Below, piece after piece: positions 48,406 to 56,141 of a stretch of 64,000 nt of DNA. Source of the stretch: Streptomyces apocyni (GTDB lineage Bacteria; Actinomycetota; Actinomycetes; Streptomycetales; Streptomycetaceae). The position numbers and the translations under genes are program-made. Numbering within the stretch: the first letter of the stretch is position 1; each line of letters begins with the position of its first letter. The DNA lies in the NCBI RefSeq assembly GCF_009739465.1, contig NZ_WHOM01000067.1, positions 62,001 through 126,000 of the forward strand, given 5' to 3'. The notes under the pieces were generated by a model that ran no database searches, had not been told where the DNA came from, and worked only from the letters and a program-made list of their open reading frames with translations.

Positions 48406-48894
48406 TCACCGGTAGTTCACAAACTGCAGCGCGAAGTCGAAGTCCTGCCCCTTCAGCAGCGCCTGTACGGCCTGCAGGTCGTCCCGGCTCTTGGAGCTGA
48501 CCCGCAGCTCGTCGCCCTGCACCTGGGCCTTCACACCCTTCGGGCCCTCGTCGCGGATGATCTTCGCGACCTTCTTCGCGTTCTCCTGGGAGATGCCCTC
48601 CTCGATCGAGGCGAAGATCTTGTACTCCTTGCCGGAGATCTGCGGCTCACCGGCGTCCAGGGCCTTCAGCGAGATCCCGCGCTTGACCAGCTTGGTCTGG
48701 AAGACATCGAGGATCGCCTTGACCCGTTCCTCCGAATTCGCCTCCATCAGGATCTTCTCGCCGGACCAGGCGATCGAGGCTCCGACGTTCCTGAAGTCGT
48801 AGCGCTGGGAGATCTCCTTGCCGGCCTGGTTGAGGGCGTTGTCGACCTCCTGCCGCTCGACCTTCGAGACGATGTCGAAACTGGAGTCGGCCAT
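48406..48894 (-). CDS. yajQ: YajQ-family nucleotide-binding protein
   Basis: 162-residue protein of the YajQ (DUF520) family, two ferredoxin-like domains. Recognisable parts are MADSSFDIVSKVERQEVDNA at the N-terminus, the middle ISLKALD and GKEYKIFASIEEGISQENA, and the C-terminal LKGQDFDFALQFVNYR. Family members bind RNA/tRNA, and one in Xanthomonas binds cyclic di-GMP; the role here is not known. The start at 48894 is fixed by the family N-terminus; the open frame reaches 48999. Confidence 0.94.
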   Translation of the reverse strand: MADSSFDIVSKVERQEVDNALNQAGKEISQRYDFRNVGASIAWSGEKILMEANSEERVKAILDVFQTKLVKRGISLKALDAGEPQISGKEYKIFASIEEGISQENAKKVAKIIRDEGPKGVKAQVQGDELRVSSKSRDDLQAVQALLKGQDFDFALQFVNYR

Positions 48895-49125
48895 GTCCTG
48901 TGGCTCCTTGTACTCGGGGTTCGGGGATGCGTGCGGGCTCGTCCGCGTGCGCGACGGCTCGACGGAACGTACGGCCGGTGGCCCGGCCCACACCCGCAAA
49001 GCCTAGTCACCAGCCGTCCGTGGAGCGCTGTTCAATCGGGTGGCGAAGCACCCCTGGGCATCAGGTATCGTTTACGTCGTTGCCACGGACAGCCGCCGCA
49101 AAGCGGCTCCACGGCGGCAAACCCG

Positions 49126-49207
49126 GCGGTGTGCCCGAGCGGCCAAAGGGAGCAGACTGTAAATCTGCCGGCTCAGCCTTCCCAGGTTCGAATCCTGGCG
49201 CCGCCAC
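49126..49207 (+). tRNA. tRNA-Tyr (GTA)
   Basis: 82-nt class II tRNA. The acceptor stem GGCGGTG (49126-49132) pairs with 49200-49206, and the discriminator is A. The anticodon loop CTGTAAA carries GTA at 49160-49162. It has a long variable arm (CGGCTCAGCCT region) and the T loop GGTTCGAATCC. No CCA is encoded. tRNA-Tyr is the known integration site of the SLP1 element in Streptomyces; no integrase is next to it here, so the site appears empty. Confidence 0.97.
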
Positions 49208-49212
49208 ACGAG

Positions 49213-49261
49213 ACAATGGGCCCTTGGCCTGCGACTATCGCAGGCCAAGGGCCCATTGTCG
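49213..49261. terminator. 23-bp perfect stem-loop after tRNA-Tyr
   Basis: 49213-49235 is the exact reverse complement of 49239-49261, with only CTA between. It starts six bases past the tRNA and ends 18 bases before the stop of the converging lipoprotein gene. It most likely terminates both. Confidence 0.85.
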
Positions 49262-49279
49262 TACGGTCAGGCGGGGGTG

Positions 49280-49885
49280 TCAGTAGCCGCCGGTGACGGC
49301 GTCGTCGTCGCCGGAGTCCTGGGCGTCGCCCTCGGCCTTGTCGCCGGAGGCGGTCAGGGCGAACCACGCGGCTCCGAAGCCCACCACGCCCTGGCCCGTG
49401 GTGTCGCCGGGCTCCTTGTCGTTCTGGAAGTAGTACAGCGGGTGCCCGTTGTACGTGACCTGGGTACTGCCGTCATCCCGCTCCGTCGTACCCAGCAGGT
49501 CGGCGTCGGCATCCTCCCCGGCCTGCGGATCGCCCGACGTCGTCAGGGGCGGCCAGGCCACCGCGCACGCGTCGTTGCAGGTGGACTCCTCGCCCTCGTC
49601 CGCCTCGAAGAGGTAGAGCGTGAGCCCCTCGCCGTCGGTCAGGATCGGCCCCAGATCGCCCGCCTCGCGCACCATCACGGTCGCCGCCTCGTCGGCCTCG
49701 GCCGTCGCGGTGGGCGATTCCGTGGGCGACTGCGTCGCCGTGGGGGACGCGGTGGGGCTCGGCGACGCCCCGGCGTCGCCGTTGTCGTCATCGTCGCCGC
49801 AGCCGCCCACTGCGGCGAGCAGCGCGACAGTCGCCACCGCCACGCCCACCCTCGTCCGTCTCGTCGTCTTCTTCCCGGTCTTCAT
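49280..49885 (-). CDS. Lipoprotein with PF03640-type secreted repeats
   Basis: 201-residue lipoprotein. The signal peptide MKTGKKTTRRTRVGVAVATV ends in the lipobox LLAAVGGC, followed by an Asp-rich and Thr/Pro/Ser-rich linker (SPTATQSPTESPTAT). The globular part has two secreted-repeat units: GLTLYLFEADEGEESTC...WPPL and GHPLYYFQNDKEPGDTTGQG...WFAL, the COG4315/PF03640 family of unknown function. The start at 49885 has GGAGGAAG eight bases upstream; the frame runs to 50107 without support. It sits on the outer face of the cell membrane. Confidence 0.9.
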   Translation of the reverse strand: MKTGKKTTRRTRVGVAVATVALLAAVGGCGDDDDNGDAGASPSPTASPTATQSPTESPTATAEADEAATVMVREAGDLGPILTDGEGLTLYLFEADEGEESTCNDACAVAWPPLTTSGDPQAGEDADADLLGTTERDDGSTQVTYNGHPLYYFQNDKEPGDTTGQGVVGFGAAWFALTASGDKAEGDAQDSGDDDAVTGGY

Positions 49886-50033
49886 CCCGGTCTTCCTCCG
49901 GTGCTCCTCGGCCGATTCCGCTGTCATGCCTCCACTACGGACGCAGCCGCACGGGCACGGCAAGGCGGGCGGGCCCGTTCGAGGTACGGGGGTGGTACGG
50001 GGTGTGTGCTCGACGGTCGGCGCCTGTGACCCC

Positions 50034-52757
50034 TCAGAGGGCGTTGAGGCGTCCGTGCACGACCGCCATGGACCGTGGCAGATCGTCAGCCCCGGTGACG
50101 ATGACACCCTCCGGCACGCGGATGGTGAGCAGCGACGACACCTCCTTCAGCGTGCTGACATCCACGCGTGGGTGAGGCGTGTCGATGGTGAGTGAGTGCA
50201 CGCGGGGAAAGCTGGCCAGCCAACCCCAGGCGCGTCCCATGTCGGCCTCCACCCACAAGTGGGTCAGGCAGTCCCGGATGTTGTGGAGGCCGCGGAAGTC
50301 CGCGGTGGTGATCTCACCGGAGACCTTGATGTGGGAGCGGCCGCCGAACGTGTTGAGCGCGCTGAGCTGCTCCAGGTTGGATACGGGAAAGTAGAGGTCG
50401 TCCTCCGTGAGATCGGCGACCACCTCCTGGCCGTACAGGTCGGTGTCGAACCGGCTCCACGCCCGGGCGAGCTCGGTACGTACCCGAAGGTCCGGATGGC
50501 TCCGGTACCGGGCGAGCACGGCGATCGCCGCGTCGGTCGCGATGCGGGTGGCCGACAGCACGGTGAAGTACGCCTCGTCGGCTACGGCCTGGTACGCGGC
50601 CTGCTCCGCCTTCCGGCTAGCCTCCTGCTCCTCCGTGGCGTACGGCTGCGCCTCGCGCGGCCGCGGCGGAAGCTGCCGGGGGCCCGGCAGCAGGTCCAGG
50701 ACGACGGGCCCGACCTCGGCCAGCGCACGAGCCTGGTCCGCCGAGCGGGGCGGGATCAGGGCGCTGGCCCGCTGCTGGACTTCGGCCCGCACCTCCGGGT
50801 CGAGCTCGGTGGCGTGCTCCAGGCAGGCGGCCGCGAGGAGGTGGAGGCGGTTCATGCCTTGCGGCGAGGCGTCCTCGCGTCTGATGAGGCCGGTGAGCAG
50901 GCGGGTCCGCTCGGTGGGACGTGCGTGGGCGACGGCCATTCTGATGACGTCCTCCCACTGGTCCAGATGGGCGTGCGCGATGAGGAACTCGAAATCGATC
51001 TCCTCGACCGCCGCTTTGGCCCCGAGGTAGTCCTGGAAGGTCCGGTGGATGAAATCCATCGACTCCGTGCTGGGTTCCCGGAGCAGACCGCTGCGGACCA
51101 GCAGGTGGCGGTAGATGTCCTCCGGAGTGCCCTGCTCGGCGACGCGCGGCATCGCCGACAGGGCCTGGCCCAGGAGCTTCACCGCGTCGGTGCGGTACAT
51201 CTCGGATCGGCCGTTGCGGATCATCCAGTAGGCCAGCTTCTGGATCAGCTGGATGTGCTCGGCCTCACTGAGGCGAATCCGTCCTGACGGGGAGACACCG
51301 CGCTCGCGATCACGCCGGAACAGCACCATGGAGAGGGCCGCGTCGTAGAGCTCCTTGCGGCCTTCGGGAAGGTAGCCGCGGCGGTCCTGATGGAGGGCGC
51401 AGACCAGGGCGCACATCAGGGGGTTGGTGGCGATCCGGCTCAGATCCGGTTTGGCGCGGACCGCGCGGAGCAACTCCAGGGCGTAGCGGTCGCTCATGCC
51501 CGCCGCCTTGTGCCACCGCTTGACGAACTCGGCGACGTTGTCCCGGCTCATGGGGGCGAGGTCCAGCTCGGCGAAGTCGTCATCGACCAGCCAGTGCTCG
51601 CGTACGGCCGATGGCCTGGAGGTGACCAGCCACCGGTTGGCGGGATAGACGCTGAGGAGGTCCCGAAGCCAGCGGCGGGCGTCGCTGCGGTCGTTCTCGG
51701 GGATCTCGTCGATGCCGTCGATCAGGATGAGCCCACGGCCCGCTCGCAGCACCCTGTCGAACCACCCCGGGGGCTGGAGGCTGGCGATGGGGCAGTCCAC
51801 CGTGGACAGGAACTCGTCGGGCGCGGGGAGGGAGGAACCACCTCGCGTCAGGGTGCGCAGCGGCAGGACGAACGGCACGAGTCCGTAGAGGTACAGCAGG
51901 CTTTCGTCGAGGGCCTTGCGCGCGGTGGAGACCGCCAGCCACTGCACGAGAGTGGTCTTCCCGGACCCGGCCACGCCACGGAGGAGTACGCGATTGCGGT
52001 CCGCGAGGACATGGTCGGCCGAGACCAGGGTGGGCACGGCGTTCCGGGCGCCACTGGCCGCGTCCAGGCTGAGATAGGCCACGTCGAGCCGCCACGCCTC
52101 CGGTGCCCCGGACAGATCGAGTCCGAAGATGTTCAGCTTGCCGTGCTTGCTCGCGATGTAGTGGGCATAGCGTTCCTCGAAGCGCAGGTCTGCCGGGGAC
52201 GGCGACCGCGCGATCATCGAGTCGATTTTCTGCGTCAGTTCGTCGAGCCTGCGGGTCTGTTCGAGCAGCGTGCGGGGGACAAACGTGGACCGCTGCGTGA
52301 AGAAGTTCAGGATGTGCAGGCAGGCGGTGTTCATCACCCTCGCGTGCAGGGCGACCGCGTCGCTCGACAGGCCGAGGGTGGCCGCCCTGTTCTGGGTGCG
52401 GAGATGATGGGAGAGCTCCAGGTGTCCGAGGCGTACGGCCTGCACATCGTCCATGTCGAGCGTCTCCATGGCACGCAGCGAGTCCGCTACGGCGTGGGCG
52501 ACGGCCCGCTTCTCGAAGGAGGGCAGTGACTCTCCCGCGTCGGTCGACTGGGAGGCGCGCCCGACGAGTTCCTCCGCGATCGTGTACAGATCGTCGTCGG
52601 TCAGCGTGCGCTTCTCACCGCGGAAGGATACGAGCCGGGATACGCGCACGGGTTTGTCGACCAGTCCGGCGCCGGGGCCTTCGGAGAGAAACAGCTTCCG
52701 CACCAGCGGGCCCACGATGCTCGACGCGAGCCTCGCTCCGATCACGGCGGGGTCCAT
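50034..52757 (-). CDS. NACHT-domain STAND ATPase (candidate antiphage protein)
   Basis: 907-residue signal-transducing P-loop ATPase. The N-terminal about 240 residues are a mostly helical region resembling the NACHT N-terminal helical domains of actinobacteria; no enzymatic effector motif is evident. The NACHT module has Walker A GVAGSGKTT at 261-269, Walker B LILIDGIDE at 343-351 and the sensor VTSRP at 378-382. Next come helical segments containing NPLMCALVCALHQ and FIHRTFQDYLGAKA, and a C-terminal region that reads like irregular leucine-rich repeats. The start at 52757 has GGAGGG five bases upstream; the frame continues to 53396 only as a shadow of the neighbour. Bacterial NACHT proteins of this plan can protect against phage. 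Confidence 0.88.
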   Translation of the reverse strand: MDPAVIGARLASSIVGPLVRKLFLSEGPGAGLVDKPVRVSRLVSFRGEKRTLTDDDLYTIAEELVGRASQSTDAGESLPSFEKRAVAHAVADSLRAMETLDMDDVQAVRLGHLELSHHLRTQNRAATLGLSSDAVALHARVMNTACLHILNFFTQRSTFVPRTLLEQTRRLDELTQKIDSMIARSPSPADLRFEERYAHYIASKHGKLNIFGLDLSGAPEAWRLDVAYLSLDAASGARNAVPTLVSADHVLADRNRVLLRGVAGSGKTTLVQWLAVSTARKALDESLLYLYGLVPFVLPLRTLTRGGSSLPAPDEFLSTVDCPIASLQPPGWFDRVLRAGRGLILIDGIDEIPENDRSDARRWLRDLLSVYPANRWLVTSRPSAVREHWLVDDDFAELDLAPMSRDNVAEFVKRWHKAAGMSDRYALELLRAVRAKPDLSRIATNPLMCALVCALHQDRRGYLPEGRKELYDAALSMVLFRRDRERGVSPSGRIRLSEAEHIQLIQKLAYWMIRNGRSEMYRTDAVKLLGQALSAMPRVAEQGTPEDIYRHLLVRSGLLREPSTESMDFIHRTFQDYLGAKAAVEEIDFEFLIAHAHLDQWEDVIRMAVAHARPTERTRLLTGLIRREDASPQGMNRLHLLAAACLEHATELDPEVRAEVQQRASALIPPRSADQARALAEVGPVVLDLLPGPRQLPPRPREAQPYATEEQEASRKAEQAAYQAVADEAYFTVLSATRIATDAAIAVLARYRSHPDLRVRTELARAWSRFDTDLYGQEVVADLTEDDLYFPVSNLEQLSALNTFGGRSHIKVSGEITTADFRGLHNIRDCLTHLWVEADMGRAWGWLASFPRVHSLTIDTPHPRVDVSTLKEVSSLLTIRVPEGVIVTGADDLPRSMAVVHGRLNAL

Positions 52758-52885
52758 CTGCCCTCCGAGGTGTCCGAGCGGCGCGACCAGTTGCGCGGCC
52801 AGTTGAACTGTGCCCCGCCAGGGTAGGGGAGGGCGCGCTGAAGAATTGCCCAACAGCACTGATTCTTCACCGAGTTGAGTCGCGC

Positions 52886-53542
52886 TCAGTTGCCCGCGAC
52901 GTCCTTCACCGCGACCGCGATCGGGATCGTGCCGCTGATCAGCTCCAAGGTCAGGCCCGCCGTCGCCGGGGACTCCACCAGTTCGGCGATCACCGCCGCC
53001 ACGTCGTCGCGCGGGATCGGCCCTCGGCCGGTGGAAGCCTCCAGGCGCACCAGGCCGGTGGGGGCGTCGTTGGTCAGCAAGCCGGGGCGCAGGATCGTCC
53101 AGTCCAGACCCTTGCGCGTGCGTACGTAGGCGTCCGCCTCGCCCTTGGCGCGCAGATAGGCGTCGAAGACCTCGTCGCCCTCGTGGGACGGGTCGGCACG
53201 CATCGCGGAGACCGCGATGTACCGGCGGGCCCCGGCGCGCTCCGCGGCCTCGGCGAAGAGGACCGCGGCCGCCCGGTCCACGGAGTCCTTGCGCCCGGCG
53301 CCGCTGCCGGGCCCCGCACCAGCCGCGAAGACCGCCGCGGCGGCGCCCTGGAGGTGGGCCGCGACCTCCTCGACCGAGGCCGATTCCAGGTCGCACAGGA
53401 CGGGTTCCGCACCCGCTTCCCGTAGGTCGTCGCCCTGGTCGAGGTCGCGGATCAGGCCCGCGACCTCGTAGCCGCGCGCGCTGAGCAGTCGCTCAAGGCG
53501 CAGCGCGATCTGTCCGTGTCCGCCTGCGATGACAATGCGCAT
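52886..53542 (-). CDS. NAD(P)-binding SDR-like protein (YwnB type)
   Basis: 218-residue atypical short-chain dehydrogenase. The Rossmann motif is IVIAGGHGQIALRLERLL, then the signature stretches AVFAAGAGPGSG and YIAVSAMRADPS, and ILRPGLLTNDAPTG. There is no catalytic Tyr-x3-Lys in the classical position that I can assign, so it may act as a binding or regulatory protein, like many NmrA/YwnB relatives. The start at 53542 puts the glycine motif at the N-terminus. It lies between the NACHT gene and the amidohydrolase, all leftward, with gaps of 128 and 70 bases. Confidence 0.85.
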   Translation of the reverse strand: MRIVIAGGHGQIALRLERLLSARGYEVAGLIRDLDQGDDLREAGAEPVLCDLESASVEEVAAHLQGAAAAVFAAGAGPGSGAGRKDSVDRAAAVLFAEAAERAGARRYIAVSAMRADPSHEGDEVFDAYLRAKGEADAYVRTRKGLDWTILRPGLLTNDAPTGLVRLEASTGRGPIPRDDVAAVIAELVESPATAGLTLELISGTIPIAVAVKDVAGN

Positions 53543-53612
53543 GCCTCCGACCGTACGCCGCGCCGGGCGCCCGCGCCGCGCAACACCGAACGCGCCCTCC
53601 CCGCGACGTGGT

Positions 53613-54869
53613 TCACGAGGGTCCCGGGCCCTTCGAGCGGCCCTGCCGGGGCAGATCGAGCGCCACCGCGACCGCCGAGTCGCAGTACTCGCGGACCGCG
53701 CTGGTCCGCGCCACCACCCGCCCCCGGTGCACCACGATCCGGCTGTACGCGAGCGACAGCGCCCCCGCGAGGCGATCGCCCCGTACGGCGAGGAGTTCGG
53801 CCGGGAAACCGGCCTCCACCCGCACCTCGGGCAGCCCCAGCGTCTCCCGCGCCGCCGCGCTGACCGCGTCGTACGCCTCATCGGGCACCAGCCCGTGCTG
53901 GGTGGCCAGCAGATACGCGGCCTCCAGCGGGTCCCCGCGCCCCACCGGGTTCGCCCCGTCCCGCAGCGCCCCGCTCCCCGCGGCCACCCGCACCCCAGCG
54001 GCTCGCAGCAGCCGTACGGGCGCCGCCGCCGTGCCGCGCCGGCCCAGCGCCCCGCAGTCGCCCTGCGGCAGGCAGGCCACCGACACCCCGGCCGCGGCGA
54101 GTGCCTCGGCGGTACGGGACGCCACCTCGGCCGGCGCCCTGCCGAGCCCGCCGCACGGGCCGACCGTCACGCCGGGCCGAAGTCCGCCCGCCATCGCCGC
54201 GAGCCGCGCCAGCCGGGCCGGATCCCCGCCGTCCGTGTGCAGGTCGACCGGGCAGCCGTGCTCGGCCGCGAGTTCCAGGACGGCTTCCACGTACCCGGTC
54301 GGGTCGGGGTCGAGGTCGGGGCAGCCGCCCACCACACCAGCGCCCATCTTGACCGCGTCCCGCAGCATCGCCAGACCGTCGGCCCCCGCGGTCCCGGTGA
54401 GCAGCCGGGGCATCGCCACGGCCGTCAGATCGGCGAGCCCGCGCAGCGACCGGCGCGCCTGGAGCACCGCCTCCAGCGCGCCGAGGCCCGCCACATCACC
54501 GATCCGGACGTGCGAGCGCTGCGCCGTGGCGCCGTGCCCGAGCTGCAGCAGCGCGCCTTCGGTGGTACGCCGCTGGACGTCCGGCGTCTCGTACGAGACC
54601 GGGCCCTCGGTGTCCGCGGAGAGCACCGTGTCGCCGTGCGCGTGCGGCTCCGCGGGAGCGGGCAGCAGCAGATAGCCGTCGAGGTCCACCCGCGCGGCGT
54701 GCGCGGTGGGGGTGAGGCTGCCCGCGGTCCCGACCGCTTCGATGCGCCCGCCCCCGAGCCGCACGTCCACGGTCCTGCCGTCGGTGAGCCGGGCGCCGCA
54801 GAGCAGCAGTGAGGTGGTGTCGTCGGTGGCCTCGTCACGGCGCGGCGGCTGCGGCTGACTGTCGGGCAT
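53613..54869 (-). CDS. Amidohydrolase-like protein, cytosine-deaminase family, degenerate site
   Basis: 418-residue member of the amidohydrolase superfamily nearest to cytosine deaminases (COG0402). The N-terminal metal pair seems kept as PAEPHAHGDT. In place of the usual HxDE there is DLHTDGGD, the next histidine region reads VTVGPCGGLG, and the position of the final metal Asp reads GSGALRDGANPVG. Several expected ligands are therefore missing, and catalytic activity is doubtful. The start at 54869 has AGGAG upstream; an ATG at 54902 is an alternative. It is the first gene of the leftward run that includes the SDR-like gene. Confidence 0.75.
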   Translation of the reverse strand: MPDSQPQPPRRDEATDDTTSLLLCGARLTDGRTVDVRLGGGRIEAVGTAGSLTPTAHAARVDLDGYLLLPAPAEPHAHGDTVLSADTEGPVSYETPDVQRRTTEGALLQLGHGATAQRSHVRIGDVAGLGALEAVLQARRSLRGLADLTAVAMPRLLTGTAGADGLAMLRDAVKMGAGVVGGCPDLDPDPTGYVEAVLELAAEHGCPVDLHTDGGDPARLARLAAMAGGLRPGVTVGPCGGLGRAPAEVASRTAEALAAAGVSVACLPQGDCGALGRRGTAAAPVRLLRAAGVRVAAGSGALRDGANPVGRGDPLEAAYLLATQHGLVPDEAYDAVSAAARETLGLPEVRVEAGFPAELLAVRGDRLAGALSLAYSRIVVHRGRVVARTSAVREYCDSAVAVALDLPRQGRSKGPGPS

Positions 54870-54978
54870 CGCGCTCCTGGAGGTGGAGATCAGGGCAGCC
54901 ACGGCAAGATCACGCAGCTGACGCGAGCCTAGGACGCGCGGCGGTCGGCTTCGAGGAGGTTCGGGGAGGAGCCCGAAT

Positions 54979-55026
54979 AGTCATACCGGTAGTCACGTCG
55001 GTAGTCATGCCGGTAGCCATGCCGAC
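54979..55026. repeat. 12-bp tandem repeat, four copies
   Basis: Imperfect copies TAGTCATACCGG, TAGTCACGTCGG, TAGTCATGCCGG and TAGCCATGCCGA in series, in the region before tRNA-Thr. On the minus strand they could encode a Tyr-Arg-His-Asp repeat, but no believable gene covers them. Confidence 0.85.
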
Positions 55027-55087
55027 GTGCGGCGTCTGAGGCGGGGGAGACGGGAGAGGCGGGGGAGGTTGCCGCATCGAAACGGAT

Positions 55088-55117
55088 TTGGGCGATCGGC
55101 AGCCCACCGTGTAATGT
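55088..55117 (+). promoter_or_regulatory. Promoter of tRNA-Thr
   Basis: TTGGGC at 55088-55093 and TAATGT at 55112-55117, 18 bases apart, 11 bases before the first base of tRNA-Thr. This suits the principal sigma factor. Confidence 0.6.
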
Positions 55118-55128
55118 CTTCATCGCTC

Positions 55129-55201
55129 GCCCCAATAGCTCAGTCGGTAGAGCGTCTCCATGGTAAGGAGAAGGTCTACGGTTCGATTCCGTATTGGGGC
55201 T
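55129..55201 (+). tRNA. tRNA-Thr (GGT)
   Basis: 73-nt cloverleaf. The acceptor GCCCCAA (55129-55135) pairs with TTGGGGC (55194-55200), and the discriminator is T. The anticodon stem TCTCC/GGAGA encloses the loop ATGGTAA with anticodon GGT at 55161-55165 within it. The T arm is TACGG TTCGATT CCGTA. No CCA is encoded. Confidence 0.96.
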
Positions 55202-55214
55202 CTGATGTGCGGCA

Positions 55215-55234
55215 CCCTCGCCTTCGGGTGAGGG
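55215..55234 (+). terminator. UUCG-loop hairpin between tRNA-Thr and tRNA-Met
   Basis: 8-bp stem (55215-55222 with 55227-55234, one G-U pair) closed by a TTCG tetraloop, 13 bases past tRNA-Thr. It may be a terminator or a processing signal in a common tRNA precursor. Confidence 0.55.
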
Positions 55235-55246
55235 GGCTCGCGTCAA

Positions 55247-55319
55247 AGCGGTGTAGCTCAGTCGGTAGAGCAAGCGGCTCATAATCGCTGTGTCACCGGT
55301 TCAAGTCCGGTCACCGCTA
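55247..55319 (+). tRNA. tRNA-Met (CAT), elongator type
   Basis: 73-nt cloverleaf. The acceptor AGCGGTG (55247-55253) pairs with CACCGCT (55312-55318), and the discriminator is A. The anticodon loop CTCATAA carries CAT at 55280-55282. The fully paired first acceptor base pair and the absence of three GC pairs in the anticodon stem argue for the elongator, not the initiator. It precedes rpmG by 89 bases. Confidence 0.95.
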
Positions 55320-55408
55320 CGAACAGTAGCCGATTGTGGGGTCGGTCCTCCGATCGGCTACTCTAGTCTGCGTTCATCCGATCATCTGTCCGTCCAAGGA
55401 GCACTCAC

Positions 55409-55573
55409 GTGGCTGCCACCGACGTCCGCCCGAAGATCACGCTGGCCTGCGTGGAGTGCAAGGAGCGGAACTACATCACCAAGAAGAACCGGCGTAACAA
55501 CCCGGACCGTCTTGAGATGAAGAAGCACTGCCCGCGTTGCAACGCGCACCGCGCGCACCGCGAAACGCGCTAG
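55409..55573 (+). CDS. rpmG: 50S ribosomal protein L33, zinc-ribbon form
   Basis: 54-residue ribosomal protein. Translation from the GTG at 55409 begins VAATDVRPKITLACVECKER. The zinc ribbon is complete: C14-x2-C17 and C41-x2-C44 (HCPRCN). AAGGAG eight bases upstream supports the start. Streptomyces usually also have a zinc-free paralogue elsewhere, used under zinc limitation by Zur control; this one is the C+ form. It follows tRNA-Met and ends at a good terminator. Confidence 0.96.
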   Translation: MAATDVRPKITLACVECKERNYITKKNRRNNPDRLEMKKHCPRCNAHRAHRETR

Positions 55574-55587
55574 AACAGGCTCGTACA

Positions 55588-55619
55588 CGAGGCCGTCCCC
55601 TTTGCGGGGGGCGGCCTCG
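55588..55619 (+). terminator. Terminator after rpmG
   Basis: Stem of about 13 pairs (55588-55600 with 55607-55619, one G-U) and a short loop, 15 bases after the rpmG stop. Confidence 0.8.
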
Positions 55620-55685
55620 CGTCGTTTGTCTCGACTCTGATCCACTCTGTTGGACATCGACTCTGTTGCAGGAGGTGCCGAGCCC

Positions 55686-56141
55686 ATGGCGCTCGACCAG
55701 TCCTTCGTTGGACGGACCTACCCGCCCACCGACCCCTATGAGGTCGGCCGGGAGAAGATCCGCGAATTCGCCGAGTCGGTGGGCGATACCAACCCCGCCT
55801 ATACGGACCCGGAAGCGGCCAAGGCGCTCGGTCATGTGGATGTGATCGCCCCGCCGACTTTCGTCTTCGCGATCACCTTCAAGGCGGCCGGTCAGGTCAT
55901 CCAGGACCCGCAGCTCGGCCTGGACTACAGCCGGGTGGTGCACGGCGACCAGAAGTTCGCGTACACCCGCCCGGTGCGTGCCGGGGACCGGCTGACGGTC
56001 ACCTCGACCATCGAGGCGATCAAGTCCATGGCGGGCAACGACATCCTGGACATCCGCGGTGAGGTCCACGACGAGGCGGGCGAGCACGTCGTGACCGCCT
56101 TCACCAAGCTGGTGGCACGCGCGGCGGAGGAGGAGGCATGA
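55686..56141 (+). CDS. HadA-like (FAS1-type) dehydratase/MaoC N-terminal domain protein
   Basis: 151-residue single hot-dog-fold protein of the UPF0336/HadA type, the non-catalytic or substrate-binding partner of a heterodimeric hydratase. Family parts are the GRTYPPTDPYEVGREKIREFA opening, GDTNPAYTDPEAA, APPTFVFAI, and RVVHGDQKFAYTRPVRAGD. AGGAGGTG lies ten bases before the ATG at 55686. It overlaps the next gene by four bases, so the two are made together. In mycobacteria HadAB is the (3R)-hydroxyacyl-ACP dehydratase of FAS-II; the reaction in this organism is inferred. Confidence 0.88.
   Translation: MALDQSFVGRTYPPTDPYEVGREKIREFAESVGDTNPAYTDPEAAKALGHVDVIAPPTFVFAITFKAAGQVIQDPQLGLDYSRVVHGDQKFAYTRPVRAGDRLTVTSTIEAIKSMAGNDILDIRGEVHDEAGEHVVTAFTKLVARAAEEEA

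Noticed and set aside
54929..55282. 117-codon minus-strand frame with a Tyr-Arg-His-Asp repeat
   Set aside because: Runs through two tRNA genes and a tandem repeat; no ribosome-binding site or family pattern.
49126..55319. Genomic island between tRNA-Tyr and tRNA-Thr
   Set aside because: No integrase, transfer or phage genes, no repeated attachment site, and base composition looks like the surroundings; only the NACHT gene looks accessory.
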